A DNA stretch of 64,000 nucleotides from Planomicrobium stackebrandtii (GCF_030814955.1 NZ_JAUSWB010000005.1:1-64000), one strand, 5' to 3'; shown: positions 12,325-22,665, counted from the first letter of the stretch. Notes: generated by a model from the sequence alone, not told the origin. Numbers and translations: made by a program.

Positions 12325-12373
12325 ATGCCGAATTAACGGAATTTATCAAAATAAAGCACTGCGTCTTTTGATT

Positions 12374-12402
12374 TTGGCTGCTTTATGCTATTGTAGTATG
12401 TT
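12374..12402 (+). promoter_or_regulatory. Candidate mnmE promoter
   Basis: TTGGCT (12374-12379) and TATGTT (12397-12402) are spaced by 17 bp, 160 bases before mnmE and after the jag terminator. The hexamers are imperfect, so this is a weak assignment. Confidence 0.35.
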
Positions 12403-12424
12403 AGAAAGCCATGTGCATTTACTG

Positions 12425-12450
12425 GTTGTCCACATGTGGACAACTTTTTT
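12425..12450 (+). promoter_or_regulatory. 20-bp perfect palindrome with T-run in mnmE leader
   Basis: GTTGTCCACATGTGGACAAC is its own reverse complement and is followed by six T residues. As RNA it can fold into an 8-bp stem with a CATG loop before a U-run, so it could be an intrinsic terminator or attenuator. As DNA it is a back-to-back pair of TTGTCCACA motifs, each one base away from a DnaA box. A third TTGTCCACA lies at 12513-12521. Confidence 0.6.
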
Positions 12451-12564
12451 AGAGTGTAAATTAAAGTTATGAACATATATTTGGGTATTCGGTCTGCTGT
12501 GCCGCTTTATTTTTGTCCACAGGGTGCCGTTGCCTTTGCCGCTTTTTTAAGAGGAGGAAACATC

Positions 12565-13950
12565 ATGGAATTCGATACAATCGCTGCCATATCGACACCG
12601 AGCGGAGAGGGAGCAATCGCAATCGTCCGCTTGAGCGGTCCGGAAGCTGTAACTATTGCAGATAAACTGTTTCGGGCTGCGAGCAAGAAAGCATTGGCTG
12701 CTCAGCCAACCCATACAATCCACTACGGGCATCTCGAGGATCCGGCAACGGAGGAAAGAGTGGAAGAAGTTATGGTATCGCTGATGAAGGCGCCTAAAAC
12801 GTTCACACGCGAAGATGTCATCGAAATCAACTGCCACGGCGGAATTGTGTCGGTCAATCGGGTGCTTGAGCTGGCATTGCGCGCTGGTGCAAGGCTTGCG
12901 GAGCCTGGAGAATTTACCAAACGGGCATTTTTGAACGGCCGCATCGATTTGTCCCAGGCAGAAGCGGTTATGGACCTGATTCGTGCAAAGACGGACCGTG
13001 CCATGGACGTTGCACTCAACCAGATGGAAGGGAAACTGTCTAAACTGATTGGCACGCTTCGCCAGGCCCTGTTGGAATCGATTGCCCAAATGGAAGTGAA
13101 CATTGATTATCCGGAATATGACGATGTGGAAGAAATGACGCGTCCAATCATGCTGGAGAAATCAAAATGGGTCCGTTCGGAAATCGAGAAATTGCTGCAA
13201 ACGTCCTCGCAAGGGAAAATCTTGAGAGAAGGGCTTTCAACCGTCATTTTAGGTCGTCCTAATGTCGGAAAATCTTCTCTATTGAATAGCCTTGTTCAGG
13301 AAAATAAAGCCATTGTCACAGAAATAGCGGGAACGACCCGTGATATAATAGAGGAATACGTAAATGTCCGCGGTGTGCCGCTGCGTTTGGTCGATACGGC
13401 AGGAATCCGTGAAACCGAGGACATTGTGGAGCGGATCGGCGTGGAACGGTCACGAAAAGTGTTGAAAGAAGCCGATTTGATTCTTTACGTTTTGAATTAT
13501 GCAGAAGCGTTGACTCCGGAAGACGAGCTGCTGTTTGAAACGGTTAAGGATATGGACTATATTGTCGTTATCAATAAAACCGATTTGCCGCAGAAAATCG
13601 ATCTGGAACAAGTGCAGAAACTGGCCGGTGATAAACTGCTGGTGACAACTTCCCTGATCGAAGAAGAAGGCATCGATCAGCTTGAAGAAGCCATTGCTGC
13701 CCTGTTTTTCCAAGGGGAGATCGAAGCAGGGGACATGACCTATGTATCCAATGTGCGCCACATTGCATTGCTGCACCAGGCACACCAAACCATTTCAGAT
13801 GCCATAGAAGCGGCTGAAATGGAAGTTCCCGTAGATATGATTCAAATTGATGTTACCCGAACATGGGAAATTCTTGGTGAAATTATTGGAGACACCGCAG
13901 ATGACGGCCTCCTGAACCAGTTATTCTCTCAGTTCTGTCTAGGGAAATAA
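12565..13950 (+). CDS. mnmE: tRNA modification GTPase MnmE
   Basis: MnmE works with MnmG to build the cmnm5 or mnm5 group on wobble U34 of tRNA. It has an N-terminal formyl-THF-binding domain, a G domain inserted in the helical domain ([23 protein letters not shown]), and the C-terminal FCLGK with its conserved Cys. The start is the ATG behind AAGAGGAGG, giving 461 aa; upstream in-frame codons are unsupported. mnmG begins 22 bases downstream. Confidence 0.97.
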   Translation: MEFDTIAAISTPSGEGAIAIVRLSGPEAVTIADKLFRAASKKALAAQPTHTIHYGHLEDPATEERVEEVMVSLMKAPKTFTREDVIEINCHGGIVSVNRVLELALRAGARLAEPGEFTKRAFLNGRIDLSQAEAVMDLIRAKTDRAMDVALNQMEGKLSKLIGTLRQALLESIAQMEVNIDYPEYDDVEEMTRPIMLEKSKWVRSEIEKLLQTSSQGKILREGLSTVILGRPNVGKSSLLNSLVQENKAIVTEIAGTTRDIIEEYVNVRGVPLRLVDTAGIRETEDIVERIGVERSRKVLKEADLILYVLNYAEALTPEDELLFETVKDMDYIVVINKTDLPQKIDLEQVQKLAGDKLLVTTSLIEEEGIDQLEEAIAALFFQGEIEAGDMTYVSNVRHIALLHQAHQTISDAIEAAEMEVPVDMIQIDVTRTWEILGEIIGDTADDGLLNQLFSQFCLGK

Positions 13951-13972
13951 AACTCGAAGGGAATGAACGAAC

Positions 13973-15862
13973 ATGCCACAATACGAAGCAGGCACGTTCG
14001 ATGTCATCGTAGTAGGAGCTGGACATGCAGGAGCAGAAGCTGCTCTTGCCTCAGCACGGATGGGCGCTAAAACGCTTGTTTTGACGATGAATCTGGATAT
14101 GATCGCATTTATGCCATGCAACCCATCTATCGGTGGGCCCGCAAAAGGCATCGTTGTACGTGAAATTGACGCACTTGGCGGAGCCATGGGCCGCGTTATT
14201 GATAAAACCCACATTCAAATGAGAATGTTGAATACCGCAAAAGGACCGGCTGTTCGCGCGCTGCGTGCACAAGCCGATAAAGTGCTTTACCAACAGGAAA
14301 TGAAACGCCTGATGGAAGAAGAGCCGAATTTAACCTTGCACCAAGGGATCGCAGAAGAATTGGTTGTTGAAGACGGCAAAATTCAAGGATTGATCACACA
14401 AGTAGGGGGCATTTACCGTGCCAAATCGGTCGTTATTACGACTGGGACATTCCTGCGCGGTGAGATCATCATCGGGGATCTGCGCTATTCAAGCGGACCG
14501 AACAATCAGCAGCCTTCCATTAAATTGGCAGAAAATCTGGAGAAACTCGGATTTGAAACGGTTCGTTTCAAAACCGGGACGCCTCCACGCGTCAACAGCA
14601 ACAGCATAGACTACAGCAAAACCGAAATTCAGCCTGGTGACGATGTGCCGCGTGCCTTCAGCTACGAAACCACTGAATATATTACAGATCAGCTGCCATG
14701 CTGGCTGACTTATACAAACGAACAGACGCATCAGGTCATCGATGACAATCTTCACCTGTCACCGATGTATTCCGGGATGATCAAAGGAACAGGACCGCGC
14801 TACTGTCCTTCAATCGAAGACAAAGTGGTCCGTTTCAACGACAAACCGCGCCATCAGATCTTCCTGGAGCCGGAAGGCCGTAATACACGCGAGGTTTACG
14901 TACAAGGCCTTTCAACCAGTTTGCCTGAGCATGTGCAGCGGAAGCTGTTAGAATCGATTCCGGGGCTTGAGAAGGCCGAAATGATGCGTGCTGGATACGC
15001 CATTGAATATGATTCCATCGTGCCAACGCAATTATGGCCGACCCTGGAGTCAAAACGGATCGAAAATCTTTACACTGCAGGACAGATCAACGGAACTTCC
15101 GGCTACGAAGAAGCAGCGGGCCAAGGACTGATGGCAGGAATCAACGCCGCAGCTAAAGTGCTCGGCAAAGAAGAAGTTATTTTGAGCCGCTCGGATGCTT
15201 ATATCGGCGTTTTGATCGATGATTTGGTGACAAAAGGGACCAACGAACCGTATCGTTTGCTGACATCCCGTGCGGAATACCGTTTATTGCTGCGCCACGA
15301 TAATGCGGACATACGTCTGACTGAACTGGCTTATGCAATCGGCATGGTCAAGGAAGAGCGCTATGTGAAATTCCTGGCAAAAAAAGAGCGCATTGAAGAA
15401 GAAATCAAACGCTTGAGAGGCATTATGATCAAGCCGAATGAAACTACTCAGCAAGTGATCCGGGACGCTGGAGGCAGTGAATTGAAAGACGGCATTCGTG
15501 GAGCGTATCTGTTGAAACGCCCGGAAATGACGTACGACATGATTTCACAGCTGACAGCTTCGACAGTGGAGCTCGAAGATGAAGTAAAAGAACAAGTTGA
15601 GATTCATATTAAATATGAAGGCTATATCGAAAAATCATTGCAGCAAGTCGATAAGCTCAAGAAAATGGAAAACAAGAAAATTCCAGAGAATATCGATTAC
15701 CATGCAATTTCGGGAATAGCAACCGAAGCCCGCGGCAAACTTGCAGAAGTTCGTCCGCTGTCAATTGCACAAGCATCCCGCATCTCCGGTGTGAATCCGG
15801 CTGACATATCCATCTTATTGGTGTATATTGAACAAGGAAAGATTGCGAAAATATCAGTTTGA
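13973..15862 (+). CDS. mnmG: tRNA uridine-5-carboxymethylaminomethyl modification enzyme MnmG
   Basis: This is the FAD-dependent partner of MnmE in U34 modification. The dinucleotide-binding motif [10 protein letters not shown] is at residues ~15-24. Further family signatures are [18 protein letters not shown] and [17 protein letters not shown]. It is 629 aa, the full family length. The ATG follows AAGGGAATG. It is co-oriented with mnmE and ends before a perfect hairpin. Confidence 0.97.
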   Translation: MPQYEAGTFDVIVVGAGHAGAEAALASARMGAKTLVLTMNLDMIAFMPCNPSIGGPAKGIVVREIDALGGAMGRVIDKTHIQMRMLNTAKGPAVRALRAQADKVLYQQEMKRLMEEEPNLTLHQGIAEELVVEDGKIQGLITQVGGIYRAKSVVITTGTFLRGEIIIGDLRYSSGPNNQQPSIKLAENLEKLGFETVRFKTGTPPRVNSNSIDYSKTEIQPGDDVPRAFSYETTEYITDQLPCWLTYTNEQTHQVIDDNLHLSPMYSGMIKGTGPRYCPSIEDKVVRFNDKPRHQIFLEPEGRNTREVYVQGLSTSLPEHVQRKLLESIPGLEKAEMMRAGYAIEYDSIVPTQLWPTLESKRIENLYTAGQINGTSGYEEAAGQGLMAGINAAAKVLGKEEVILSRSDAYIGVLIDDLVTKGTNEPYRLLTSRAEYRLLLRHDNADIRLTELAYAIGMVKEERYVKFLAKKERIEEEIKRLRGIMIKPNETTQQVIRDAGGSELKDGIRGAYLLKRPEMTYDMISQLTASTVELEDEVKEQVEIHIKYEGYIEKSLQQVDKLKKMENKKIPENIDYHAISGIATEARGKLAEVRPLSIAQASRISGVNPADISILLVYIEQGKIAKISV

Positions 15863-15890
15863 TCTTACAGGAATAAGCTATAGACAACAG

Positions 15891-15916
15891 AATGGGCTGG
15901 CTCACACCAGCCCATT
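15891..15916 (+). terminator. Hairpin between mnmG and rsmG
   Basis: AATGGGCTGG and CCAGCCCATT form a 10-bp perfect stem with a CTCACA loop. The following TGCTTTTA is only weakly U-rich, so this may be a leaky terminator or an mRNA processing or stability element. Confidence 0.55.
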
Positions 15917-15960
15917 TGCTTTTACATAGAAAACCTACAAAGAAGGGGGAGGAAGCAGGA

Positions 15961-16674
15961 TTGAATGAACAACAGTTTAAAGATGCCCTCAGTGAAAAAG
16001 GGATCCTCTTGACCGAACAGCAGCTGGAGCAATTCCGGATTTATTACAAGGAATTGGTCGAATGGAATGAAAAGATGAACCTGACGGCAATTACGGAGCA
16101 GCCAGCCGTTTACTTAAAGCACTTTTATGACTCGATCACTGCCGCGTTCTATTTGGATTTTACAAAGGCGATAAAGCTTTGCGACGTAGGAGCTGGCGCC
16201 GGATTCCCCAGCATCCCACTAAAAATTTGTTTTCCCCATATCGAAGTGACGATTGTGGATTCCTTGAACAAACGCATTCAGTTTCTGGAGCATTTGAGCG
16301 ACAAGCTTGAACTTAATAAGGTAAAGTTCGTCCATTCAAGAGCAGAAGACTTTGGCCAGTCCCCGCACCGTGAAAGTTATGACTTGGTTACCGCACGTGC
16401 TGTAGCCAGATTGTCAGTTTTGGCTGAATTATGTGTGCCCCTTGTTAAAAAAGGTGGAGTGTTCGCGGCAATGAAAGCCGCATCTGCTGCAGACGAATTG
16501 GACGACGCAGAAAAAGCATTGCAGAAATTAGGTGTGAAATTGGATGCGGTGTATTCTTTCCTTTTGCCGATAGAAGAAAGCGAGCGTTATATTCAGGTTT
16601 TCAAAAAGTTCAAAGAAACGCCAAAGAAATACCCGAGAAAAGCGGGCGTTCCAAACAAATCCCCAATTTCTTAA
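15961..16674 (+). CDS. rsmG: 16S rRNA (guanine-N7)-methyltransferase RsmG
   Basis: RsmG methylates G527 (E. coli numbering) in 16S rRNA using S-adenosylmethionine. The SAM-binding motif is [15 protein letters not shown], with [13 protein letters not shown] downstream. I choose the TTG at 15961 (237 aa), directly behind GGGGGAGGAAGCAGGA. Starts further upstream would lie inside the mnmG-rsmG hairpin. A parS site begins at the base after the stop codon. Confidence 0.94.
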   Translation: MNEQQFKDALSEKGILLTEQQLEQFRIYYKELVEWNEKMNLTAITEQPAVYLKHFYDSITAAFYLDFTKAIKLCDVGAGAGFPSIPLKICFPHIEVTIVDSLNKRIQFLEHLSDKLELNKVKFVHSRAEDFGQSPHRESYDLVTARAVARLSVLAELCVPLVKKGGVFAAMKAASAADELDDAEKALQKLGVKLDAVYSFLLPIEESERYIQVFKKFKETPKKYPRKAGVPNKSPIS

Positions 16675-16690
16675 TGTTTCACGTGAAACA
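16675..16690. promoter_or_regulatory. parS site (rsmG-noc gap)
   Basis: TGTTTCACGTGAAACA is a perfect match to the Bacillus parS consensus bound by Spo0J/ParB. It starts immediately after the rsmG stop codon. Confidence 0.95.
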
Positions 16691-16761
16691 TTTTACTTTC
16701 TAGGAACATCAGTGATTTAGATTCAGCAGCATAGTGAGCAAGTAAAAGGTGGTGCTTGAGG

Positions 16762-17628
16762 ATGAAAAGTCCTTTTTCCCGTTTCTTCGGAGGCGGAGAT
16801 AAAGCAAATGAGACAGCGAAGAAAGAAGCGGCAGAACCCAAATCTTCAGAAGAAGTCTTGAAGTTGCCGCTCGACAAAATACACGCCAACAAATTTCAGC
16901 CAAGAACAGTCTTTGACCAGGAGAAGATTGAAGAATTGGCGAGAACGATCCATGTCCATGGAGTCATCCAGCCGATTGTTGTCCGAAAATCCGGCACTGA
17001 AGGGGAGTATGAAATCATTGCTGGAGAACGTCGCTTCCGTGCAATGAAATCACTTGATTGGAAAGAAGTCCCGGCCATTATCCGTAACCTGAGTGATAAG
17101 GAAACTGCGTCCATTGCCCTGATCGAAAATCTTCAGCGGGAAGAACTGACTTCAATAGAAGAGGCTCACGCCTATCAAAATCTGTTAGAGATACAGGAAA
17201 TTACGCAGGAGGCATTGGCTCAGCGTCTTGGCAAAGGGCAGTCTACTGTAGCCAATAAGCTGCGGCTATTGAAATTGCCGGAGGAGATTCAAACGGCTTT
17301 GCTGAATCGCCTGCTGACTGAACGGCATGCTCGAGCGCTGCTGCAGGTGAAAGATGCGGAAATGCAGAAACGGCTATTTGATGAAACAGTCGAAGAAAGC
17401 TTGAATGTAAAGCAGCTGGAAGTGAAAGTGGCAAAATTGCTTTCCACAGAACCCCAGAAACCGAAGGCACGCAGAAAAGCAGTCAGCAGAGATGTGCGAA
17501 TTGCCATGAACACCATCAAAGAGTCATTGAATATGGTTTCCCAAAGCGGCATCGATTTGTCCACGGAGGAAGAAGAGCATGAAGAATATTATCAAATCAC
17601 GGTGAAAATTCCGAAAAAGAAATCATAA
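16762..17628 (+). CDS. noc: Nucleoid occlusion protein Noc
   Basis: Noc is a ParB-family CTPase that binds its own DNA sites and the membrane, blocking FtsZ assembly over the nucleoid. An amphipathic N-terminal segment ([12 protein letters not shown]) fits the membrane-targeting helix. The ParB catalytic motif is GERRFRAMK and the helix-turn-helix is near [22 protein letters not shown]. The ATG at 16762 (288 aa) is preferred over an in-frame TTG two codons upstream, because GGTGG is correctly spaced to the ATG. The gene sits next to soj-spo0J, and its position and N-terminus separate it from Spo0J. Confidence 0.94.
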   Translation: MKSPFSRFFGGGDKANETAKKEAAEPKSSEEVLKLPLDKIHANKFQPRTVFDQEKIEELARTIHVHGVIQPIVVRKSGTEGEYEIIAGERRFRAMKSLDWKEVPAIIRNLSDKETASIALIENLQREELTSIEEAHAYQNLLEIQEITQEALAQRLGKGQSTVANKLRLLKLPEEIQTALLNRLLTERHARALLQVKDAEMQKRLFDETVEESLNVKQLEVKVAKLLSTEPQKPKARRKAVSRDVRIAMNTIKESLNMVSQSGIDLSTEEEEHEEYYQITVKIPKKKS

Positions 17629-17632
17629 ATTG

Positions 17633-17660
17633 CTCTTTCCAGTATGGAAAGAGTTTTTTT
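17633..17660 (+). terminator. Terminator after noc
   Basis: CTCTTTCC and GGAAAGAG pair across a five-base loop, followed by seven T residues. Confidence 0.9.
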
Positions 17661-17692
17661 AATGGCTTTGTCATCGTATTGTTGAAAAATTT

Positions 17693-17701
17693 TGATACAA
17701 T
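17693..17701 (+). promoter_or_regulatory. soj extended -10 promoter element
   Basis: TGATACAAT is an extended -10 located about 85 bases before soj and just past the noc terminator. No good -35 lies 17 bases upstream. Confidence 0.45.
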
Positions 17702-17784
17702 AAGAAAATGGGAACCTAACAAAATAGCTAAAATAAGGGTTCCGCAGTAAAATGAAGAGAGTATTAAAGAAAGTTGGTGCAAGT

Positions 17785-18546
17785 GTGGGTAGAACTATTG
17801 CGATCGCCAATCAAAAGGGCGGCGTAGGAAAAACAACGTCTTCAGTGAACTTAAGTGCCTGCCTTGCTTATTTAGGCAAAAAAGTTCTGTTAATAGATAT
17901 CGATCCTCAAGGAAATGCCACTAGTGGAGTGGGAGTAAACAAAGGGGATGTCAATCAGTGCATCTACGAAGTGTTAATTGACGATGTAGATGTGAAAAGC
18001 ACAATTATGGAAACGAAAGTAGAAAATTTGCACGTGGTTCCTGCCACGATTTCATTAGCCGGAGCTGAAATTGAACTGGTGTCCACCATTTCAAGAGAAG
18101 CCCGCTTGAAAAATGCCCTGGAAGAAGTCAAAGATATGTACGATTACATAATCATTGATTGCCCGCCATCTTTAGGGTTGCTGACATTAAATTCGCTGAC
18201 AGCTTCCGATGCAATTATTATCCCTGTGCAATGCGAGTACTATGCGTTAGAAGGACTAAGCCAATTATTAAGTACTATTCGCTTAGTGCAAAAGCATTTA
18301 AATCATGATTTAATGATTGATGGTGTCCTATTAACCATGTTAGATGCCCGGACGAACTTGGGAATTCAAGTCATCGAAGAAGTGAAAAAATATTTTCAGG
18401 ACAAAGTTTATAAAACGATCATTCCAAGAAACGTAAGATTGAGTGAAGCACCGAGCCACGGAGAGCCAATTATTATCTATGATCCAAAATCCAGAGGCGC
18501 AGAAGTGTATTTAGAATTGGCGAAGGAAGTGATTCATAATGGCTAA
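17785..18546 (+). CDS. soj: Chromosome partitioning ATPase Soj/ParA
   Basis: Soj is a ParA-family ATPase that regulates DnaA activity and, with Spo0J, origin segregation. The deviant Walker A is NQKGGVGKTTSS, followed by DIDPQGNATSG and DCPPSLGLLT. The GTG at 17785 gives 253 aa, the usual length, starting MGRTIAIANQ. A longer reading from ATG 17752 adds 11 residues and has a weak upstream AAGGG, so the start is uncertain. It overlaps spo0J by 8 bases. Confidence 0.95.
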   Translation: MGRTIAIANQKGGVGKTTSSVNLSACLAYLGKKVLLIDIDPQGNATSGVGVNKGDVNQCIYEVLIDDVDVKSTIMETKVENLHVVPATISLAGAEIELVSTISREARLKNALEEVKDMYDYIIIDCPPSLGLLTLNSLTASDAIIIPVQCEYYALEGLSQLLSTIRLVQKHLNHDLMIDGVLLTMLDARTNLGIQVIEEVKKYFQDKVYKTIIPRNVRLSEAPSHGEPIIIYDPKSRGAEVYLELAKEVIHNG

Positions 18547-19372
18547 AGGATTGGGAAAAGGCATTAATGCATTGTTTCCTGGCGAAACAATCAATGAAGC
18601 GGACAAAGTGAATCAAATCAGTGTCGGTGAAATCCGCACAAATCCGTACCAGCCACGGAAAATTTTTGACCAGGCAGCATTAGAGGAATTGGCGGAATCC
18701 ATAAAAGAACACGGGATTTTGCAGCCGATTGTTGTAAGAAAAGCTGGCGAAAAGTTTGAATTGGTCGTAGGCGAACGCCGTTTCCGCGCAGCTAAATTGA
18801 TCAAATTAAAAGAAGTTCCAGCTATTATCAAAGAGTTGACAGATCAGCAAATGATGGAACTTGCTATACTAGAAAACCTTCAACGGGAAGACTTAACGCC
18901 AATTGAAGAAGCGGAAGCTTACCAGAAACTGATGGAAGCATTGAATTTGACTCAGGAACAGCTGGCTTTCCGCTTAGGGAAAAGCCGTCCTCATATTGCA
19001 AACCATGTACGCCTGTTAGCTTTGCCTCAAAACGTCCGCAAACTAATCTCTGACAAGGAACTGTCAATGGGCCACGGCCGTACGTTATTGGGATTGAGAA
19101 GCAAGAAACTGATTCCGGAGACAGCTGAAAAAGTGGTTAAAGAAAATCTCAATGTGCGTCAGTTGGAGAATTTGGTACAGCGGTTAAATGAAGATGTTCC
19201 ACGTGAAACAATTGAAAAAAAGAAAGATATTTTTATAGAAGAAAAACAATCTGAACTTAGAGATCGTTTTGGTACAAATGTACAAATTAAGAAAAACAAG
19301 AACAAAGGCAAGATCGAAATTGAATTTTTCTCAGAAGACGATTTAGAGCGTATTTTAGAATTGCTAAGCTGA
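18539..19372 (+). CDS. spo0J: Chromosome partitioning protein Spo0J/ParB
   Basis: Spo0J is the CTP-dependent DNA clamp that loads at parS, spreads, and recruits SMC. The CTP-binding motif is GERRFRAAK (residues ~80-88), and the DNA-binding helix-turn-helix lies around EQLAFRLGKSRPHIANHVRLL. The protein is 277 aa. The gene carries its own parS site near its 3' end, as in Bacillus. It is translationally coupled to soj by an 8-base overlap. Confidence 0.97.
   Translation: MAKGLGKGINALFPGETINEADKVNQISVGEIRTNPYQPRKIFDQAALEELAESIKEHGILQPIVVRKAGEKFELVVGERRFRAAKLIKLKEVPAIIKELTDQQMMELAILENLQREDLTPIEEAEAYQKLMEALNLTQEQLAFRLGKSRPHIANHVRLLALPQNVRKLISDKELSMGHGRTLLGLRSKKLIPETAEKVVKENLNVRQLENLVQRLNEDVPRETIEKKKDIFIEEKQSELRDRFGTNVQIKKNKNKGKIEIEFFSEDDLERILELLS
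19195..19210. promoter_or_regulatory. parS site inside spo0J
   Basis: TGTTCCACGTGAAACA matches the parS consensus and lies within the spo0J coding sequence (codons for DVPRETI), the same arrangement known in B. subtilis. Confidence 0.95.
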
Positions 19373-19378
19373 CGAGTG

Positions 19379-19413
19379 CCTATTTCCCGGAAAAGGGGAA
19401 TAGGTTCTGTTTT
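19379..19413 (+). terminator. Terminator after spo0J
   Basis: CCTATTTCCC and GGGGAATAGG pair (one G-U) across GGAAAA, followed by TTCTGTTTTT. Confidence 0.75.
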
Positions 19414-19523
19414 TGATAGATGAAATACACGGCTAGTCAGAACACAGTGATTTATTCTCTATTAAAAAGAGGGAGAAGAGAGCCAGCCGGTAAGTAGAGC
19501 CTAGTGTAAGGGGGAGAAAAGCA

Positions 19524-20237
19524 GTGGTTCTCTTTGGGACGTTGATAAATGCGCTTTTAATTGTTGTGGGAACTATTCTTGGGAGAGCGCTTCGCAATAT
19601 TCCTGAGAAGATGAAAGAAACGGTCATGTATGTAATTGGACTTGCAGTAGTAGTTCTCGGACTGCAGATGGGATTTGAAAGCCAAAACTTTGTCATTGTC
19701 ATCATTAGCTTAGTGCTGGGTGCGGTCATTGGAGAATGGTCAGATATAGACGGCAAACTGAATGCGTTCGGCCATTGGATTGAACGCATGCTGGGAGCAA
19801 AAGAAAGCAAAGGCAGCATCGCTCAAGGATTTGTTACTGCAACATTGATCTTTGTAATTGGTGCGATGGGGATTATTGGGGCCATGGAAAGCGGCTTGAG
19901 CAATGAGCACGGTGTGTTGATTTCGAAAGGAATTATTGATGGATTTACGTCCATCGTCCTGGCTTCTACACTGGGTTTTGGAGTCTTGCTTGCAGCCATT
20001 CCGGTATTTGTCTATCAAGGGTTGATCGCTTTGTTTGCAACTCAAATCAGCCTTGCCATACCTGCTGATGCGCTTGATATGTTCATTATGGAAATGAGTG
20101 CCACGGGCGGCGTTATGATTGCCGCGATTGGTTTGAATATGATGGGTGTCACAAAAATTAGAGTGGCGAACTTGCTGCCGGGTATATTGGTTGTCGGAAT
20201 TGTAGTTACCATTATTTATAAATTCAATTTGATGTGA
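19524..20237 (+). CDS. DUF554 family membrane protein
   Basis: This 237-aa polytopic membrane protein matches the DUF554 (YdfK-like) style: GTLINALLIVVGTILGRAL at the N-terminus, GAMGIIGAMESGLSNEHGVL in the middle, and GLNMMGVTKIRVANLLPGI near the end. About seven hydrophobic segments are visible. The biochemical function is not established. The GTG start is supported by AAGGGGGAG eight or so bases upstream. An MscS-type channel gene begins 11 bases after its stop, suggesting co-transcription. Confidence 0.85.
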   Translation: MVLFGTLINALLIVVGTILGRALRNIPEKMKETVMYVIGLAVVVLGLQMGFESQNFVIVIISLVLGAVIGEWSDIDGKLNAFGHWIERMLGAKESKGSIAQGFVTATLIFVIGAMGIIGAMESGLSNEHGVLISKGIIDGFTSIVLASTLGFGVLLAAIPVFVYQGLIALFATQISLAIPADALDMFIMEMSATGGVMIAAIGLNMMGVTKIRVANLLPGILVVGIVVTIIYKFNLM

Positions 20238-20247
20238 AGGTGAAAGA

Positions 20248-21138
20248 GTGAATGTTGGAAAAATAACACAACAAATTCTAAGTGTGCTTTCAGATGAAGC
20301 AATGTGGATAGGCCTAATCGTCATTTTTCTGAAAGTGGTCTTGATAACAATAGCTGCGGTAGTTTTGGTGAAAGTACTGCGTGTGTTGATCCGGAAAACT
20401 TTTTCGGTACGAATTAAAGGTCCGATGCTTTATAACGAGCGGCGGCAGCAAACTTTATCGAAACTATTATCGAATGTCGTGGCGTATGTCGTTTATTTCA
20501 TAGCGGGTGTTTCGATCCTGTCAACGTTTACAATTGATATTACCGGCTTGATCGCCGGGGCAGGGGTTCTGGGGCTGGCCATCGGTTTTGGTGCCCAGAA
20601 CTTGGTGCGTGATGTCATCACCGGATTCTTTATTATTTTTGAAGATCAATTTTCGGTAGGAGATTATGTCCGGATTGGTGCTGCTGAGGGAACTGTAGAA
20701 GAAATTGGATTGCGGACGACAAAAGTAAAGGCTTGGACCGGAGAGTTGTTTATTTTTCCGAACGGCACGATTACGGATGTTGTAAATTTTTCAATCCATA
20801 ATTCCATTGCAGTGGTCGATGTCAATATTTCGTATGAATCGGATATTACGCGTGTGGAAAGCTTGATCATGGAGTTTTTGGACAGCTTGCAGGATCGTTA
20901 TGAACAAATCATCAAACCGGCAGAATTGTTAGGGGTCCAAAACTTAACAACCACGGAAATCGTCATGCGGATCACCGCAGAAACCTTGCCGATGCAGCAT
21001 TTTGCTGTAGCCAGGGGGATGCGCCGTGATTTGAAAGATTTTCTGGATCAACGCGGGGTTGAAATTCCATATCCGCGCATGGTAATGATGCAGCGTTCTC
21101 CAGAAGAAGCTGCAACAGGAAAAGACGTGAAAGTTTAA
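20248..21138 (+). CDS. Small-conductance mechanosensitive channel (MscS family)
   Basis: This 296-aa protein has an N-terminal membrane segment, then the conserved pore-lining TM3 with GLIAGAGVLGLAIGFGAQNLVRD (residues ~93-115), and the cytoplasmic beta domain starting EDQFSVGDYVRIG. MscS channels open under membrane tension to release solutes during hypo-osmotic shock. It is closest in type to the short Bacillus paralogues such as YkuT. The GTG start has AAGGTGAAAG upstream. It probably forms an operon with the DUF554 gene before it and the DUF951 gene 17 bases after it. Confidence 0.92.
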   Translation: MNVGKITQQILSVLSDEAMWIGLIVIFLKVVLITIAAVVLVKVLRVLIRKTFSVRIKGPMLYNERRQQTLSKLLSNVVAYVVYFIAGVSILSTFTIDITGLIAGAGVLGLAIGFGAQNLVRDVITGFFIIFEDQFSVGDYVRIGAAEGTVEEIGLRTTKVKAWTGELFIFPNGTITDVVNFSIHNSIAVVDVNISYESDITRVESLIMEFLDSLQDRYEQIIKPAELLGVQNLTTTEIVMRITAETLPMQHFAVARGMRRDLKDFLDQRGVEIPYPRMVMMQRSPEEAATGKDVKV

Positions 21139-21155
21139 TAGAGGGAGGCAGACTC

Positions 21156-21356
21156 GTGGAAATGAAGGAGTTTGGGCTGAACGATATAGTTGAAATGAAA
21201 AAAGGCCATCCGTGTGGAGCCAATGCGTGGAAAATTATCCGCATGGGAGCTGACGTCCGGATTAAATGTGAGGGCTGCCAGCACAGTGTCATGCTGCCGC
21301 GCGTGGAATTCAATAAAAAAATGAAAAAAGTTTTGGTTAAAGCCGAAGCGGAATGA
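21156..21356 (+). CDS. DUF951 family small protein (YyzM-like)
   Basis: The 66-aa product reads FGLNDIVEMKKGHPCGANAW and later KCEGCQHSVMLPRVEF, the conserved DUF951 pattern with a Cys-x-x-Cys pair that may bind metal. Its function is unknown. In Bacillus the homologue lies directly before ychF, as here. The GTG start is preceded by GAGGGAGG. Confidence 0.88.
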   Translation: MEMKEFGLNDIVEMKKGHPCGANAWKIIRMGADVRIKCEGCQHSVMLPRVEFNKKMKKVLVKAEAE

Positions 21357-21360
21357 AAAA

Positions 21361-21389
21361 TGGACAATTTCAGGTTTCGTTCTTATAAT
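21361..21389 (+). promoter_or_regulatory. ychF promoter
   Basis: TGGACA (21361-21366), a 17-bp spacer and a perfect TATAAT (21384-21389) lie 55 bases before the ychF ATG. Confidence 0.7.
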
Positions 21390-21444
21390 GAAATGGTTGT
21401 GTAAAAAATAATTCGTTTGATATAGAGGAAAGGTTGTGCATCCT

Positions 21445-22545
21445 ATGGCATTAACTGCAGGGATTGTAGGATTACCAAACGTGGGGAAATCCACATTATT
21501 TAATGCAATTACGAAAGCGGGCGCTGAAGCGGCAAACTACCCGTTCTGTACAATAGATCCAAACGTCGGGATTGTTGAAGTTCCGGATGAGCGTCTTGAT
21601 AAATTGACGGAATTGGTGGATCCGAAAAAAACCGTGCCAACGGCTTTCGAATTTACCGATATTGCAGGAATTGTTGAAGGCGCCAGCAAAGGCGAAGGCC
21701 TTGGGAACAAGTTCTTGTCCCACATCCGTGAAGTTGACGCAATCTGCCAAGTGGTTCGTTGCTTCGCTGACGACAACATTACGCACGTAACAGGTAAAGT
21801 AGATCCAATTTCTGATATTGAAGTCATTAACCTGGAATTGGTATTGGCAGATATGGAAAGCATCGAAAAACGCATTGCACGTGCTGCAAAATTGGTGAAG
21901 CAAAAAGATAAAGATGCGGTTGCTGAAGAACCTGTCTTGATGAAGTTGCGTGAAGCTTTTGAAAACGGAGATTTGGCGCGTTCAATCGACTTCACAGAAG
22001 ATGAACTGCGCATTGCCAAAGGTTTGAACCTATTGACACTTAAACCGATGCTCTACGTAGCAAACGTTTCTGAAGATGAAATCGCAGATGCCGATAACAA
22101 CGAATATGTTCAAAAGGTTCGCGAGTTCGCCGCTAAGGACAATGCAGATGTGATCGTGATTTGTGCAAAGATCGAGGAAGAAATGGCTGAACTTGAAGAC
22201 GAGGAAAAAGAAATGTTCCTTGAAGAGCTGGGCATTAAAGAGTCTGGGTTGGACCAATTGGTCAAAGCTTCATACAGCCTCCTTGGATTAGCAACTTACT
22301 TTACTGCAGGCGTTCAGGAAGTGCGTGCATGGACATTCAAAAAAGGCATGAAAGCACCACAATGTGCCGGCGTTATCCACTCTGACTTTGAACGCGGATT
22401 TATCCGTGCCGAAACGGTTGCCTACGAAGAACTGGTCGAAGCCGGATCAATGGCATCAGCTAAAGAAGCAGGGAAAGTGCGTCAAGAAGGCAAAGAATAC
22501 ATCGTCAAAGACGGCGACGTAATGCTATTTAGATTTAACGTCTAA
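21445..22545 (+). CDS. ychF: Redox-regulated ATPase YchF (Obg family)
   Basis: YchF is a universally conserved OBG-family P-loop protein that prefers ATP and associates with ribosomes. The N-terminus [20 protein letters not shown] holds the P-loop, followed by [20 protein letters not shown] and the C-terminal TGS-like domain ending in [13 protein letters not shown] choose the ATG at 21445 (366 aa), because AGGAAAGG is well spaced to it and the in-frame GTG at 21436 is too close. Its TAA stop coincides with the first bases of a tandem hairpin repeat. Confidence 0.97.
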   Translation: MALTAGIVGLPNVGKSTLFNAITKAGAEAANYPFCTIDPNVGIVEVPDERLDKLTELVDPKKTVPTAFEFTDIAGIVEGASKGEGLGNKFLSHIREVDAICQVVRCFADDNITHVTGKVDPISDIEVINLELVLADMESIEKRIARAAKLVKQKDKDAVAEEPVLMKLREAFENGDLARSIDFTEDELRIAKGLNLLTLKPMLYVANVSEDEIADADNNEYVQKVREFAAKDNADVIVICAKIEEEMAELEDEEKEMFLEELGIKESGLDQLVKASYSLLGLATYFTAGVQEVRAWTFKKGMKAPQCAGVIHSDFERGFIRAETVAYEELVEAGSMASAKEAGKVRQEGKEYIVKDGDVMLFRFNV

Positions 22546-22665
22546 AAGCGGAGGCGCCTGTCCAGTCCCGACAAGCGCTGGAGACCCTGCAGGTAATGGC
22601 GTACTTTGCCATTGCAGGCAGGGTCGAAGCGACTCGAGGGACTAGGTGCCGCAGCTGGATAAGTC
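22543..22665. repeat. Intergenic hairpin repeat, copy 1
   Basis: This 123-bp unit begins TAAAAGCGG and ends GCAGCTGGATAAGTC. Outer arms pair GGCGCC (22553-22558) with GGTGCC (22645-22650), and AGTCCC (22564-22569) with GGGACT (22638-22643). An inner stem pairs GACCCTGC (22583-22590) with GCAGGGTC (22618-22625), and AATGGC with GCCATT. It resembles a repeat type I recall as common between genes in Bacillales; I cannot name it. Confidence 0.8.

Noticed and set aside
19381-19404. Noc-binding-site-like TATTTCCCGG
   Set aside because: The match to the symmetric Noc site is incomplete and the bases are fully explained by the spo0J terminator hairpin.
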